A DNA stretch of 64,000 nucleotides, from contig CM060734.1 in NCBI GenBank assembly GCA_030704615.1, forward strand, positions 14,200,001 to 14,264,000, given 5' to 3'. Below, in pieces: positions 1-10,349 of this stretch (position 1 is the stretch's first letter; the number at the start of each line of letters is the position of its first letter). This DNA comes from Takakia lepidozioides. Taxonomy: Eukaryota; Streptophyta; Takakiopsida; Takakiales; Takakiaceae. The position numbers were made by a program, and so were the translations under genes. Under the pieces are notes generated by a model that did no database searches, was not told the DNA's origin, and saw nothing but the letters and a program-made list of their open reading frames with translations.

Positions 1-5
1 CAAGG

Positions 6-338
6 ATGGGGAATGCACTTCGGATGAACTGTACAATCCAGAGCTCGACAGAAGTGCCCCCACCAGGATTCGGGCGTGTGTATCAGATGGCCACGGCGGG
101 CTCAGCTGTTCGCAATGAGGTGTACACCATCACCATTTCAGAATTACCCACCTGCAATTGCACCGACTTCCAGATCATGGCGAACAAGGGGGCATCATAC
201 TGCCCTTGCAAGCATTTGTACTACGTGTACCTAAAGAGACTCCGTTGTAATTCCACAACTCATCACTTCATACATGCACCAGGGTTGAGCCCCCAGGAGG
301 TTCACACTCTTCTGAATATGGATCCAGGGGACCAGTGA
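6..338 (+). pseudogene. SWIM zinc-finger C-terminal fragment of a MULE-type transposase
   Basis: The 110-residue open frame carries a SWIM-type zinc finger: CNC at residues 50-52 and CPCKH at 66-70, followed by LYYVYLKRL. SWIM fingers are common at the C terminus of Mutator-like transposases and bind DNA or protein. The spacing and the flanking text (STEVP.PGFGRV, then F.H and VxTLL) match the SWIM frame at 12154-12840 on the minus strand, at roughly half identity by eye, so the two are related families. The catalytic part would lie upstream, outside the window. It is on the plus strand, whereas in MULE-B the SWIM frame is opposite to the methyltransferase gene, so this fragment probably belongs to a different MULE from the tail at 1188-2049. 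Confidence 0.7.
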
Positions 339-1187
339 GCTTGGCTTGCGGTCCCAATACAATGGTACGCCCATCCTTTTCGGATAGTAGAACTGTACTG
401 CTGCCAGTACCTCAGAATCTGGCCACAGAAAGGTCCGACATATGTCTTGCCTACCAGTAACCTGTTTTGCTCGAACTAAGATATTACTATATCGTTCACT
501 TGCTTCCACGTGCATGTATTTTTGTATGTTGGAGGGTTCATGTTTTTCTGCTTTCCGAAAACTTGCTTTCCTCATTCGACCTCCGACAAGGAAATGCGGC
601 GCCGCATTTCCAAGTATCGTCGTAGGTACTGGCAGAGGCGGCCTTCGCCAACACCAAACCGCTCCGAAATTTCGCACGTGCGAACCCTAATGCGGCACCT
701 TATTTCCCAGTTCAGTTGCAAACCTTTCCCGCTGAATACCCGAAGAAGACAGAATTGTGAAGTACTGCAGACTGTATTGGTGCAGACTCCATTGGTTCAA
801 TCGCGGCAAAAGGGTCAGCTTCATTCCAATGTTAAGGCATGTAAAACCGCGGAATACTCTATACAGGCCAGTATGCGACATCCTTTTGCAGTGGTATACT
901 GGATTTCCCGTTGCACGGTCACTTATTTCCATGAGCGGATCTAAAAAACCATGAGCGGACTTGTTACTGACGACATATCTTCGCCGCATTACATGATCTG
1001 GAACGTCCAAAAACGGCAAGGTCAAATAAAAAACTATTATTTTAATACTTGTTTAATCTGCCGCATTTCCAAATTTGGAGGAGTCCGCTCATGAAATCCG
1101 CGTATCTTAGACTTCGGCTCACCGCTCATGCGGCTCATGCGGCTCATGGCTCATGGCTCATGGTTTCTGCTCATGAAATAGTAAACC
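339..1187. other. Non-coding tail of the first MULE fragment, with palindrome and short repeats
   Basis: No convincing gene; the open frames here lack recognisable motifs. Visible structure: a 22-bp perfect palindrome at 590-611 (centre 600/601, core AATGCGGC/GCCGCATT), further GCCGCATTTCC or AATGCGGC copies near 684 and 1062, and a run of GCTCATG/GGCTCATGC repeats at about 1088-1170. The repeats sit next to the point (about 1188) where the sequence switches to the methyltransferase tail of the MULE-B family. I infer this is the terminal region of a SWIM-type MULE inserted into, or recombined with, the older element. Confidence 0.4.
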
Positions 1188-2049
1188 TCGCGGCCGAGTC
1201 CCTATCCCCTGAATTTTTACTGCTCGGCCGTAGGTGTAGCCAGCGTAGATCCGGAGTTCTTAAATACTTAGACTTAGATGCAGAGGAAGCGGGGATACAT
1301 TGTACTGACTGTGAGTCAGACTGAACTATGTTCTTTTAATATTTTGTTTCATCCTCTTTGGAAAACGTTGAATCCCCTTCCTCCACCGTAGTTGTTCCTT
1401 TGGAAAGAAAAATAATCAAAGAATCAACTACCATTTAAATTGCAGTATGTATGAATCCATCTCACAAACCTCCCTCACTCTTGTCATATCCATTGTACTT
1501 TCATCTACAGTGTATTCATGCGTGCTCCATTCATGAATGTTTTCCTTTGTTCAACATCCATTGTACATTCATCCTCTGTACTCTTTAATCCACCCCACAA
1601 ACCTTCCACACTCATGTCATATACATTGTGCATTCGTCTAAAGTTTTAGTCATGCATCTTCCTGTCATGAATGTTTTTCATTGCTCAACATCCATTATAC
1701 ATTCATCCATTTGACTCTTATCCATCCCTCATTCATCCATCTACATTCATTTTTCACACTCATCCATCTGTTTATCATCCAACTGTACATTCATCCATCC
1801 TTTATTCATCTGTTGCTTTCAGGTGGGAATGACCACTGCCTTTTATTATGTCGTCCAGCTTGTTTTCGCGGTAAAGGGTGCCAATCCGCGGGAATACACT
1901 CCACTTCTTCCTGGGCGCGTGGTGACGCGGTCTTCAAGTGTGATGACGTGGAGTGAGCCCCGTGATGTGGCATTGGCGCAAGGTGACGTGGCGTGAGCGC
2001 AATTGTGCTCACGCGCTCACGTGACCAGGCTCACGCCGAGGCATCCCCC
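1188..2049 (+). mobile_element. Truncated MULE-B-family copy: last exon part, 3' region and right terminus
   Basis: This stretch matches 26869-27730 of MULE-B almost base for base. It holds the last codons of the ParB/methyltransferase gene (frame 1188-1324, ending in an acidic ESD tail and TGA), then about 500 bp rich in TTCATCCAT-like short repeats, then a GC-rich terminus with GACGTGGCGTGAGC and GCTCACGC motifs ending in GGCATCCCCCC. At 2050 the sequence changes to LINE DNA, so this is a true element end. The 9 bases following the end (from 2050) should be the target duplication, but the partner lies outside the window. One clear coding difference: CTGCTC here versus CTGCCC in the other copy. 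Confidence 0.8.
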
Positions 2050-2619
2050 CTTGTCGGTAGACCGCAAATACGTTTAGTGAGTTGGATAAAATGCTTGTCA
2101 TTTAATCTAATGTCTGCGAGGGAGAAGGGTGTTGCGTGAAAAGAGTATTGAACTTGTGGTTTGAGTACCGATTGAATAAGGGAGAGTTTGAGGCGAATGA
2201 CAACTGGAGATTTGAGGAGGCTAAGCTTATGTTGGACATTTTAGTGATCGTAGTGGTTTTTTGTAGGTGCCATGTGAGTGATGAGACAAGTTGTATACCT
2301 AGGTAGGTATAGGGTTTGTCAGGGCCTAGGAAGGGGAAGTCTTTATTTTGGTAGTGGATATGTAGCTTGCAGTGTGAGGCCGTCGTAGACTTAGTGAGTT
2401 TGCTATGGTGGGTGGCTGCAGTGACAGCGCATTTGTGCAGGCTTAGCTTTATTCCAGACCATTGGTTGAATCTGTATAGTTTGTCTACTTGTCTATTGAG
2501 ATGCTGAGGCTTATGGGCTAGAATGGCAAGGTCATCAGCATATGCTGCCGCAGAGATTTTGTTATCAGAAGTTTTGCAGTGGTAGCCTAGTCTGCCACGA
2601 TCAATCTATCTTAAAAGGG
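2050..2619 (-). pseudogene. LINE reverse transcriptase, catalytic YADD part (3' piece of split LINE)
   Basis: Read on the minus strand, the frame gives AAAYADDLAILAHKP, the catalytic YxDD box of a non-LTR reverse transcriptase, followed by LHKCAVTA-type palm/thumb sequence. It is the continuation of the LINE at 28365-32361: the last codons before gypsy A (RGTIQGDT, the conserved motif before the YADD box, then F.IIFLEPLLR) resume here with GYHCKTSDNK after the insertion. Two in-frame stops lie across the junction. The left limit at 2050 is the end of a MULE, so the true LINE 3' end has been displaced or lost. It belongs to the same LINE as the minus-strand ORF1 and endonuclease near 30-32 kb. 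Confidence 0.8.
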
Positions 2620-2624
2620 GTTCT

Positions 2625-3136
2625 TGTCAAGGACGAGAACATGACTGAACACAAACAAGAGATCAGACTAGAGGTACAAGACTAGACAAGAAGTCAAGGT
2701 CGGCGTGGCCGAATGCATGATGAGTAAATAGGAATCAAGACGATCTTTATAACAATGAACAAGAGTACAAGATATTGGAATACGACTTGAATACTGGAAT
2801 GCTGGAAACTGGGCTAGAGTACTGGGAACTGGAAATAAGAATAGCTTGAACTGGTGTTGGCGAGACTGAAGAGTGTCCAGTCTCGCCTCCTATATATACT
2901 GGCTACTAGGAGGTTCCCTAAGAGGCTTCCCCAAAGGAGGTTTCTTGATGGAGAAGTTTCCTTAAACAAATGAGGTATCTTGATGGAGAAGTTTCATCCA
3001 AAAGAAGCTTCCTGAGCAGTTTCCCAAGTTACTCTCGATAATTTGGTAAACTCCCGATAATTTGGTAACTTATGGTAAATCATGGTAGATCACGGTAACT
3101 TTTGATAACATGGTAACTTAGTAACTTCTGGTATTT
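2625..3136 (-). repeat. Gypsy A left (3') LTR, main part
   Basis: Starts TGTCAAGGACGAGAAC and matches the right LTR at 27740-28359, including the GATGGAGAAGTTTC short repeats and the GGTAACTT-rich end. It stops at 3136 inside CTGGTATTT, where element D enters; the last 33 or so bases of the LTR resume at 8580. Confidence 0.85.
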
Positions 3137-3841
3137 TGTGGTGCAAAAAGAAGGGCCTACCTAAAGGTTCACTCTACCTTGTCTTATCTTTTGACACCCC
3201 TTAGATAGGATGCTGCCGCAGCGGAAGAGAAGATAACATCCTTCTCTTTGGGATATCTCTACTCTAGCACTCATGTTTTCTGTGTGCTATTCCCCATAAC
3301 TTAGTTTGGAAGAACTACTATCCACCCATAGGGGCAGTGGCACTACAACAATCTGATCCCTCACTATCTATATGACTCAACTGACTTACTCTAGTTTTCT
3401 GGTTATGCACTTGGATATTGCATAATACCTCTCAACTAACATGCAGGCTGACTGAGTGCTCTCAAGATCTTGGTTGTCATTTCTATGTCTACCTCTGGTT
3501 CTACACTATGCTATCATTCCAGCATTCAAACAAGCAAAAACTCTATCTTTCATGCATTGCTAAATCTCTATTCTTTTCTATGGTTGAACACACTCATTAT
3601 TCTACATTAGTTCCAAATACCAACTGAGTCTGATCACAATTGCCAACTCCACTTTGCTCCATATCACGTTGCATCCATATCGCCAAGAGACCTCACGCTC
3701 CCAAAAGCTCCAATGTCAAAAGCCTGTCTGTCTCTCATCATCCCAGCCTAAATCCTACCCAACCACCTCCCCTCCTCCGGGAAGTCAGCTGGCAGCCATT
3801 AATGCATCCCATGGTGCCATGTGATCCCTTACTAAAAACCG
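3137..3841. other. Left outer part of element D, no gene seen
   Basis: AT-rich non-coding DNA with short open frames that have no recognisable domain. It could be the U3 part of a long LTR whose right copy lost this section, or a separate insertion. I see no terminal repeats that settle it. Confidence 0.4.
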
Positions 3842-4194
3842 ATTTGGCCAGCCTGCGGGTGTTATCCCCCTCTCATCTAGCCAACATAAGACAAAATCAC
3901 TTTTAACCTACCCTTAATTCATCCAGCAAGCAGCTATAACTCCGTGGATGAAGTATGACAATTCATCCATTCAGTTCCCACATCCCTCCACTTTGTCATT
4001 TCCCTTAAAATTCAACGAATGAGATTTCCACTACCCCCATCCATTCATTCGTGGCATCACTTTAATGAATGATGTTGGATGATTGTTGCACATCCCCACT
4101 TCATCCATTACTTCATTCCTCTCTCTTGTCGACATGCATGTTCCGACCAACATCTTTGTCTGAAAATCCTGTCGACACACGCCTTTTACCCACA
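3842..4194. repeat. Element D terminal direct repeat, left copy
   Basis: Matches 8218-8575 with few differences: both start ATTTGGCCAGCCTGCGGG and run to CGCCTTTTAYCCACA. Contains repeated CATTCATTC/CATCCAT short motifs. Confidence 0.75.
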
Positions 4195-4341
4195 GCTGTG
4201 GTGCACTCCATTCCTTGGCTATCTCTGTCATGGGGGGGCATCTTCAATGTGCGCTGAAGTCTTCATCGTGCACATTCCCTTCAGCTCCCTTCGTGGCCAA
4301 GTCCATCGCTTGCCTACCCCATCCTGCAGCACGCATCGTCG

Positions 4342-5952
4342 TCATCCCTCACTCCCCTTTACCTTTGCATCATCCTTATACTCCACCATAAGGTAGGGTC
4401 CCTCCCAGGGATCCTGCATCTTTCTCTTCACACTGGGCTTCAACATCATTACCAAGCTCTCATTCTCCAGGTGCTGGTGCTCATCATTGTGCTTGTGGCG
4501 GGCATTGTAATCATTTTGCTGCCGGGCCTGTGCCTTCTTCACGTTGCCACGGAGTCTTCCCTCGATCACCCTAATAGCTGCTATTTTCTTCTGGATCATC
4601 TCAGATATGGCTGCTTCATCATCGTTCAGTTCCACTATCTCGGTGATTGTCCCAATTTCATTGTCCACGCTCATTCGCTTGTCCCTGCCTGTGAGGACCT
4701 TGAAGGGTAAGACATTCGTTGATGCATGCACACTAATTCTATACCCGAAAGCAGCCTTGTACACATCGCGATCCCAATCATTCCATGTGATATCAGCCGA
4801 TTGACACCTCACATGCACATGTGTTTTCCTTGTCATTTCTACTGTTTGATTATACCAGAAAAGTTCAGCAGAGTTCTTCCCTTGCATCCGTTGAATCCCA
4901 AAACGATCCATGTCATAGTGCATACTCCGAATGATGCCTGTTCGATCACCTTTCGATAGCACTACAAGCATGTAGTAAGTCAAGTGTCCCTCTTCATGCT
5001 TCAGCCATTCAGGTGGTTTTTCTCCCATCACCGCCTTCATTTGCTGCGTTGTCATGTGATTCCCTTGTGTGACTTTGACCTGTTCATGCCCAACCATTGG
5101 AAGAATTCCATGTGTTGGTTTACTGCCATTTTGACCTTCCTTCTTCAACTCCCGTTGTGCTCTCCAATGGCTGATTCCTGACTGGTATGGACTGTCCGCA
5201 CCACTCATTGTGTGCCCTTCCTTGCATGTCTCTCCAGGTTTGCTAGTGACTGCCCCATCCTGAACACTCCTTCCCTCAACATCAGGGCAGTACCCCTCTC
5301 CCGTTTCCTGCTTTTTGGTATTCTTGTTGCGCCAGTAGCTCTTTTTGTTGACTTGCTGTTGCTGCGCAATGTCCATTCTCACTGCCCTGATCTGTTCCAT
5401 GCCAACATAGGGCAGTTGGCTGCTCACAAAGTCTCTTCCTGGCAATTCCATCTCCTTCTCTTCCTGCATGGCATTCCATGCTTGGCCGGCTGCTTTCCTT
5501 TTCCATTGAACCCTTCCTTTCTTCTTCTTGAGTGTAGCTAAGCCCCATTGTTTATTTGTTGATATTTTTGCAGCTTCTCCATGTGGATTGGGTTCTCTTC
5601 GGAACCTTCTTGCTTTAGCCTTGTCACTCCGGTTCATCATTCCTTCCCTCACCTGCTGAGTCACTGTTTGCCACGGGTACCTGCAACATATAATCACCAT
5701 TTGAATGGCATGCCTTCCCCACATCATCAGGTCAACTCGTGCCTTTGGTTGAGAGTTCATCATCATTACCCCAATGTTTGCCCCCTTTCCTTGCTTCAGC
5801 TCAGTTACCACTTGCACCTTTGGTATTGCCCCATTTCTTGCATGCAGGTTGTCCTCAAAAGCAGGTCCCAATTCCATTTGCATCGTTGGTGGCCAATCAT
5901 GGCATACCAGTTGGTCACTGCTCCCTCTTTCTCCATGAGGCTTCCTTGTCAT
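4342..5952 (-). pseudogene. Degenerate gypsy integrase-like ORF of element D
   Basis: The open frame of 536 residues is long, but only the C-terminal third is recognisable. From about residue 395 it reads W.DW...VYKAAFGYRIS, then VHASTNVLPFKVLTGRDKR, then QKKIAAIRVIEGRL, KKAQARQQNDYNARHKH and DPWEGPYLMVEY: the order of a Ty3/gypsy integrase C-terminal half (YRxSxHxSTxxxPFxLxxGR, the AQxxQxxxYDxxH helix, then the GPY module). The catalytic DDE region is not recognisable. The N-terminal 350 residues are charged and Q/K-rich with no known motif and may be out-of-frame or shuffled sequence. Several plus-strand open frames shadow it. I treat it as a pseudogene. Confidence 0.55.
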
Positions 5953-6115
5953 AGCTTGAGGGGACTGATCAGATCTGCAAGTGAGCAGCTGACATCAGAA
6001 AGACAAACTGAAAAGGTGTTCAATGAGAGGTCAACATCTGTGGATCTTCAAGCTATCGAGGCAGAAGTACTACACAACACATCATTTAGTAACTCTGGAG
6101 TGGGATGACAATTAG

Positions 6116-7467
6116 GTGAGTCAGCAGAAAGCAAGATTACCTACAGAGGTGATACCGGTTGCAAACTTGATCAGAAAATTGGAGACAGCACCGCGACCTG
6201 TCAAGGGAGTGAAACCCAAGACCAAAGTGAGGAAGATCACTGGCTGGGACTCCAGACAGAAGCATGCGGAATGCAACAATCCAAATTTGAGATGTTTGAA
6301 CACGGTAGACCAAGGTACTCTAGCAAGCTGCTGACGCCAACAAAAACTCTTGTCTCAGGCAAGGAGTTCACAACTAGTGTGTTTTGTGAGGGTGATGCTG
6401 ATGAGACCTCCAAGGATGTGACAGCAAGGATGCAAGTGAAAGAGACGCCTTTATACCATGCACAAAGAGAGGAGGAGAAACCTGAGAAGTGCTGGCAACA
6501 GGTGAGCAACCTAACCATTGGAGCTGAGGAGTGGTTGCATGCTCCAGTTGGTCACGATGGTGCAATCAGTAAGCAAGCTGATTCAATTGAATACCTCGCA
6601 AACCCAACAACCAAGAGCAAAGTAGAAGATGACTTACCCATAAATGACGAGAATGCAAGTGACGTGGAGGATGCGCAGCGAAATGGCAGGTTGCTTATGC
6701 CCTTGCATGATCCGGGCAGCGGAGGTGAGTCTGACTTGCTGCCACCTGTTGGTCAAATACCTATTGCGGAAGATGAGAGGGTAAAATCAGAAGCTAGGGG
6801 ACATGAGGTCTGGCAGGATGCAACATTGCGAAGGTTAAGGGATGCATCAAAATGGCAGGTGTTTGATGGTGGTGGAGATGTCACTGGAGTTGATGCCAAC
6901 AAGCACCCAACTTCAGATCAAGAATCAGCAAGTTGCAATGACAAAAGGGGAAACATGAGAGTGGGGAGTGCCTTGAAGGACTCCAAAGAATGCATCACCA
7001 ACCAGAGCAATGCCAGAAGAAAAGGGGTGAGGTTTTGACTTTGTCCAGGGGTAAACGATGCAAAGGAAGGTGACATACATAATAAACTGAAAGGGAAAGA
7101 GAGTGATGAGGCTGAAGTAAGGGGAGGATGCATGGGAGATGTTAGACCCATCTGTCAAAAGGCTAGGGAGAGACTGCAGGCCTGCCAAAAACAGCCCATG
7201 GATACCAACAGTGTCACTAACATTAAGACAAGAGATGAGTGCATAGGTGGTGATAACTACCTAGAGGAAGTGTCACACCTATCTTGCAGGGATGTAGACA
7301 TTGAACATAATCAGGCTGGAGATCAAGATTCAGAGAGTGAGAGAAGCAACAGCCCAGACCTGCAAGATGCCATTTGTTGTGGAGTTGGCAACTGTGAGAA
7401 AGAGGATGATGCTGAGAATGATGAGCAACAATGTCATGAGATGGGAAACAAGCCTGATACATGCTAG
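6116..7467 (+). other. Degenerate plus-strand coding-like stretch in element D
   Basis: Three overlapping or adjacent open frames (6116-6334, 6271-7038, 7132-7467) form one stretch with few stops, opposite in direction to the element's integrase. Composition is acidic and polar (many E, D, K, N, S), low in hydrophobic residues, with no recognised motif. It ends near the PPR-bearing frame at 7552 and may be the decayed upstream part of the same captured host segment, or a gag-like disordered region. I do not assign a function. Confidence 0.3.
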
Positions 7468-7551
7468 CTCTGTGAGCTGAGTGATGGATACCTAAAGACA
7501 TCAGCCTGCCGTCAGGACACCCAATGTATCAAGGGAGAGCCATCAAAAAAT

Positions 7552-8196
7552 TTGTGGCTGACCTTCACCAAAGGTGAGCAAGAGGCTCAGATCAGGGAAG
7601 CAGAAACATGGGGAGAGAATCACGATCATAACAGCCCTGAAAGGTCACTGGCCACACCAAAGGAGGGGCTGCATCAAGGCATCATGGATAATGTGGAGGT
7701 GATACATCCTCCAACCTTTGGACAGCCCATTGATTGTCAGGAAAAAGGTGTCAAGTTGAGAGGTAAGCATGTATATGCCCACATGATCCAAAGTAGACTC
7801 GGGCTAAACATCTTTATACTCAAGACTGCCCTGGTTAACATGGATGCCAAGAACATAAGCATGAAGGATACACGTGAAGTGTTCGACAAGATGATTGAAC
7901 CAGATGCGGTTTCATGGACCAAAAGGATCACAGCATATGCTCACCATGGCTATGGAGTAAAGGCTTGGGAGCTTTATGAGCAGGCAGAAGAGACGGATAA
8001 ACATCAGAAAGTTACACCTGCGGGCAGTGACTTGCCATTCACTGGCATGGTGCAAACAAGAGCTGAAAAGGGAGGGGCACCTGAACAGCACCACAATGCT
8101 GTACTTAATCCAGAGATAACACATGCACTGCAAGGCTCAGGTGGTGTCAAAGGTGGTGGCAAGATGAAAGGAGTGTTTGACAATATGGCAAAATGA
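7552..8196 (+). pseudogene. Captured PPR (PLS-class) gene fragment
   Basis: Residues about 70-145 follow the pattern of plant PLS-type pentatricopeptide repeats: GKHVYAHMIQSRLG (canonical GKQVHAHIIKSG), ILKTALVNMDAKNISMKDTR (TALVNMYAKCGSMEDAR), EVFDKMIEPDAVSWTKRI (VFDKMPERDVVSWTAMI), AYAHHGYGVKAWELYEQ (YAQHGYGKEALELFEQM). PPR proteins bind organellar RNA. The rest of the 214-residue frame is not PPR-like, and key positions are substituted (MYAKCG to MDAKNI), so this is a decayed piece rather than a working gene. It ends 22 bp before the right terminal repeat of element D, antisense to the element's integrase, so it looks like host sequence carried by the transposon. Confidence 0.6.
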
Positions 8197-8217
8197 AATC
8201 AAGTTTTGTGGGATGCA

Positions 8218-8575
8218 ATTTGGCCAGCCTGCGGGTGTTATCCCCCTCTCATCTAGCCAACATAAGACAAAATCACTTTTAACCTACCCTTAATTCATCC
8301 AGCAAGCAGCTATAACTCCGTGGATGAAGTATGACAATTCATCCGTTCAGTTCCCACATCCCTCCACTTTGTCATTTCCCTTAAAATTCAATGAATGAGA
8401 TTTCCACTACCCCCATCCATTCATTCGTGGCATCACTTTAATGAATGATGTTGGATGATTGTTGCACATCCCCACTTCATCCATTATTTCATTCCTCTCT
8501 CTTGTCGAGCCGATATGTCTGTTCCGACCAACATCTTTGTCTGAAAATCCTGTCGACACACGCCTTTTATCCACA
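8218..8575. repeat. Element D terminal direct repeat, right copy
   Basis: Second copy of 3842-4194. It ends TTTTATCCACA directly against the ATTT target copy and the resumed LTR of gypsy A. Confidence 0.75.
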
Positions 8576-8579
8576 ATTT

Positions 8580-8612
8580 ATTCCTGGTAAGTTCCTCTGG
8601 GCTATGTCCGTG
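8580..8612 (-). repeat. Gypsy A left LTR, distal 33 bp
   Basis: TTCCTGGTAAGTTCCTCTGG through GTCCGTGACA matches the last bases of the right LTR (28325-28359). It is separated from the rest of the LTR by element D. Confidence 0.85.
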
Positions 8613-9279
8613 ACATCACCCCCTCCTCGAGCGCCGAGTACCTCGAGGAGCGGTAAAATCTTGGACTTGCTTAGAGCTGGAGAAGATCCAAAATCCGGCG
8701 AATGGTACTTGCCAAGTATTCGGCTCTTCGTTCTTGACTCAAATGATTTGCAAGTCCCTGCAACCATCGATAATGTCCAACACCTTGAACTTGGGACCAC
8801 GCAGTGATTTGAGCATTCTGATTTTTGAAACTGCCTTCAAACATGATTTCGTTGCCCTCTGGGTCCGAAGCCTCAACCTCCAACATAATTATCAGACTTC
8901 GAGTAGGCTCCACTTGCCGTCGTACGGGGTCCAGACGAGGAAGTATGCGTCGCATTGGTGGCCCATCGTCTTGAGAGCGTCGGCGTGGTATTGAAGGTCA
9001 TGAGAGTCGGAACGGCTGATCTGGTAGTTGGGTAAGCGACAGCTCCAATGTATTTGGTTCCTGTGACTCTATGCTACCAATACAAGATACAAGAGTGCTT
9101 GAAGTGTAGCTATATATATGGATATGTGATGCTTTTTTTTCTTTAGCATGTATCAGGTACACTGAATGTGGAGTCTTCATCTTGAAGCTAACTTGGCTGA
9201 CATCATCGTTGTGACGTCTTATTGACGTGTAGCTCGGGGCTTATCTGGATATCGTTGATGAAACTCTTAGACTTTGTCA
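8613..9279 (-). other. Gypsy A 3' untranslated region and polypurine tract
   Basis: Between the integrase end and the 3' LTR no gene is seen. On the minus strand the last bases before the LTR are purine-rich (GAGGAGGGGGTGA), fitting a polypurine tract. A separate minus-strand frame (8671-8955) has no recognised domain. Confidence 0.5.
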
Positions 9280-10102
9280 GATGCACTGGCAAGGTTAGAT
9301 GAAGGTTCTCACGTTCGTTCGCTGATGTCGTAGCCTTTTCAATGTATGAAATACTCAAGACGTTTATACTTGATGCGAGAGTATAAGACTTCATCGACTT
9401 CATACTCGATTTTCTGATTGACGTCGATTGGTGGAGGTGGTACGGAGACTCTCCCTGGAATATTCAATGGATGATACAACTTCAATAATGAAACATAAAA
9501 AACTAGATGGATATGCATACTTCGTGGGAGTTTAAGCCGAAAACTGACGTGATTTATTTGTCGAATAATTTTGAATGGTCCCAGGCGTTGATAATCCAAC
9601 TTCCTTGATGGTCATGAGGTTTGTATGTCCCTCGAAGAAGCCACACATGATCTCCGACCTTGAACTGGGGTTGGAGTTGATGATGTTGATCTGCATACTC
9701 CTTGTATTGTTTTTGAGCTTCCGCGACGCGGAATGTAAGCTCCTTGTGAATCGTAGCAAGATGGGTAGCAAGGTTTTCTGCAGCAGGGCTTCCAACAGTT
9801 TTCATGTGGAAAGACTTTGCTCGAGGATGATGACCATAATTGGAGAAAAATGGAGTTTGCTTGGTCGAAGAATGTATAGTGTTGTTGTAGGCAAACTCGG
9901 CTAATGACAGAAGGTCCGTCCAATTATCTTGGTGATAATTTATCGTACAACCAAGATATTGCTCCAAAATCTGGTTTACGCGTTCAGTTTGACCATCAGT
10001 ATGTGGATGATTAGCTGTAGAGAGGTTGATCTGTCCTACCGAAATTTTTTCGTGATCGTCAGTCAATATCAGGATTATGAAGTAAAAACCAGGGAAGTCC
10101 AA
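9280..10102 (-). pseudogene. Gypsy A integrase C-terminal part plus chromodomain
   Basis: The frame 9554-10102 contains the end of the integrase core: [20 protein letters not shown] with the catalytic Glu in QTERVNQ, then FAYNNTIHSSTKQTPFFSNY and the DHVWLL module. The following frame (9339-9599) gives FKIIRQINHVSFRLKLP, VFYVSLLKLYHP, then a chromodomain start, EYEVDEVLYSRI, continuing EYFIH.KGYDISERT.EP with stops at both tryptophan positions (TGG to TGA). The first two catalytic aspartates are missing, because the coding joins directly to protease sequence near 10060-10100. A frameshift near 9560-9600 separates the two frames. Chromodomains direct integration to particular chromatin in chromoviruses; this copy is dead. 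Confidence 0.75.
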
Positions 10103-10328
10103 TGATCACAAGATTCGTTGGAGACTGGATGACATTGAAAACAATCTGTGATGCTTGATTTTTAAGCTTCACTTCAAGGGGTCGAGTTTCATGGTCAATA
10201 TTTCCTGATGCTAACGGTCGTCCATCGATGACTTCAACAGGGGCCGAGAATTTCTTCTTTACGAGCGTTAAATTGTGTTGCTTCGCAAAGTCTTTGTCAA
10301 TAAAACACGCTGAAGCGCCCGAGTCCAA
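10059..10328 (-). pseudogene. Gypsy A aspartic protease
   Basis: Starts with the retropepsin active-site motif MDSGASACFID (DSGA) and ends near the second conserved segment NLVIIGLPWFLLHNPDID (xxILGxxWL, then H or N.DID). Length is about 90 residues, normal for a gypsy protease. Downstream of GLPWF the reading passes straight to integrase sequence: the whole reverse transcriptase and RNase H are deleted. Upstream is the gag zinc knuckle. The protease would cut the Gag-Pol polyprotein inside virus-like particles. Confidence 0.75.
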
Positions 10329-10349
10329 AAGTGCTTCTACGGAGATATC

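Larger units (their letters stand above)
3137..8575 (-). mobile_element. Element D: degenerate gypsy-like insertion with a captured PPR fragment
   Basis: It begins TGTGGTGC at 3137 and ends ATCCACA at 8575, interrupting gypsy A's LTR. The target duplication is ATTT (3133-3136 and 8576-8579). TG...CA ends suggest an LTR element. Two direct copies of about 355 bp occur at 3842-4194 and 8218-8575, but only the right copy reaches the boundary; 705 bp (3137-3841) lies outside the left copy, so either the LTR is about 1.06 kb with a truncated right copy, or another piece has been added. Internal content: a degenerate minus-strand integrase and a long plus-strand degenerate coding stretch including PPR repeats. 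Confidence 0.6.

Noticed and set aside
1681-1956. 91-residue ORF repeated at 27362-27637
   Set aside because: It translates TTCATCCAT repeats (HPSFIHL) and the transposon terminus; low-complexity, non-coding.
5581-6108. 175-residue plus-strand ORF
   Set aside because: Its greater part is antisense to the integrase-like ORF of element D, and it shows no domain.
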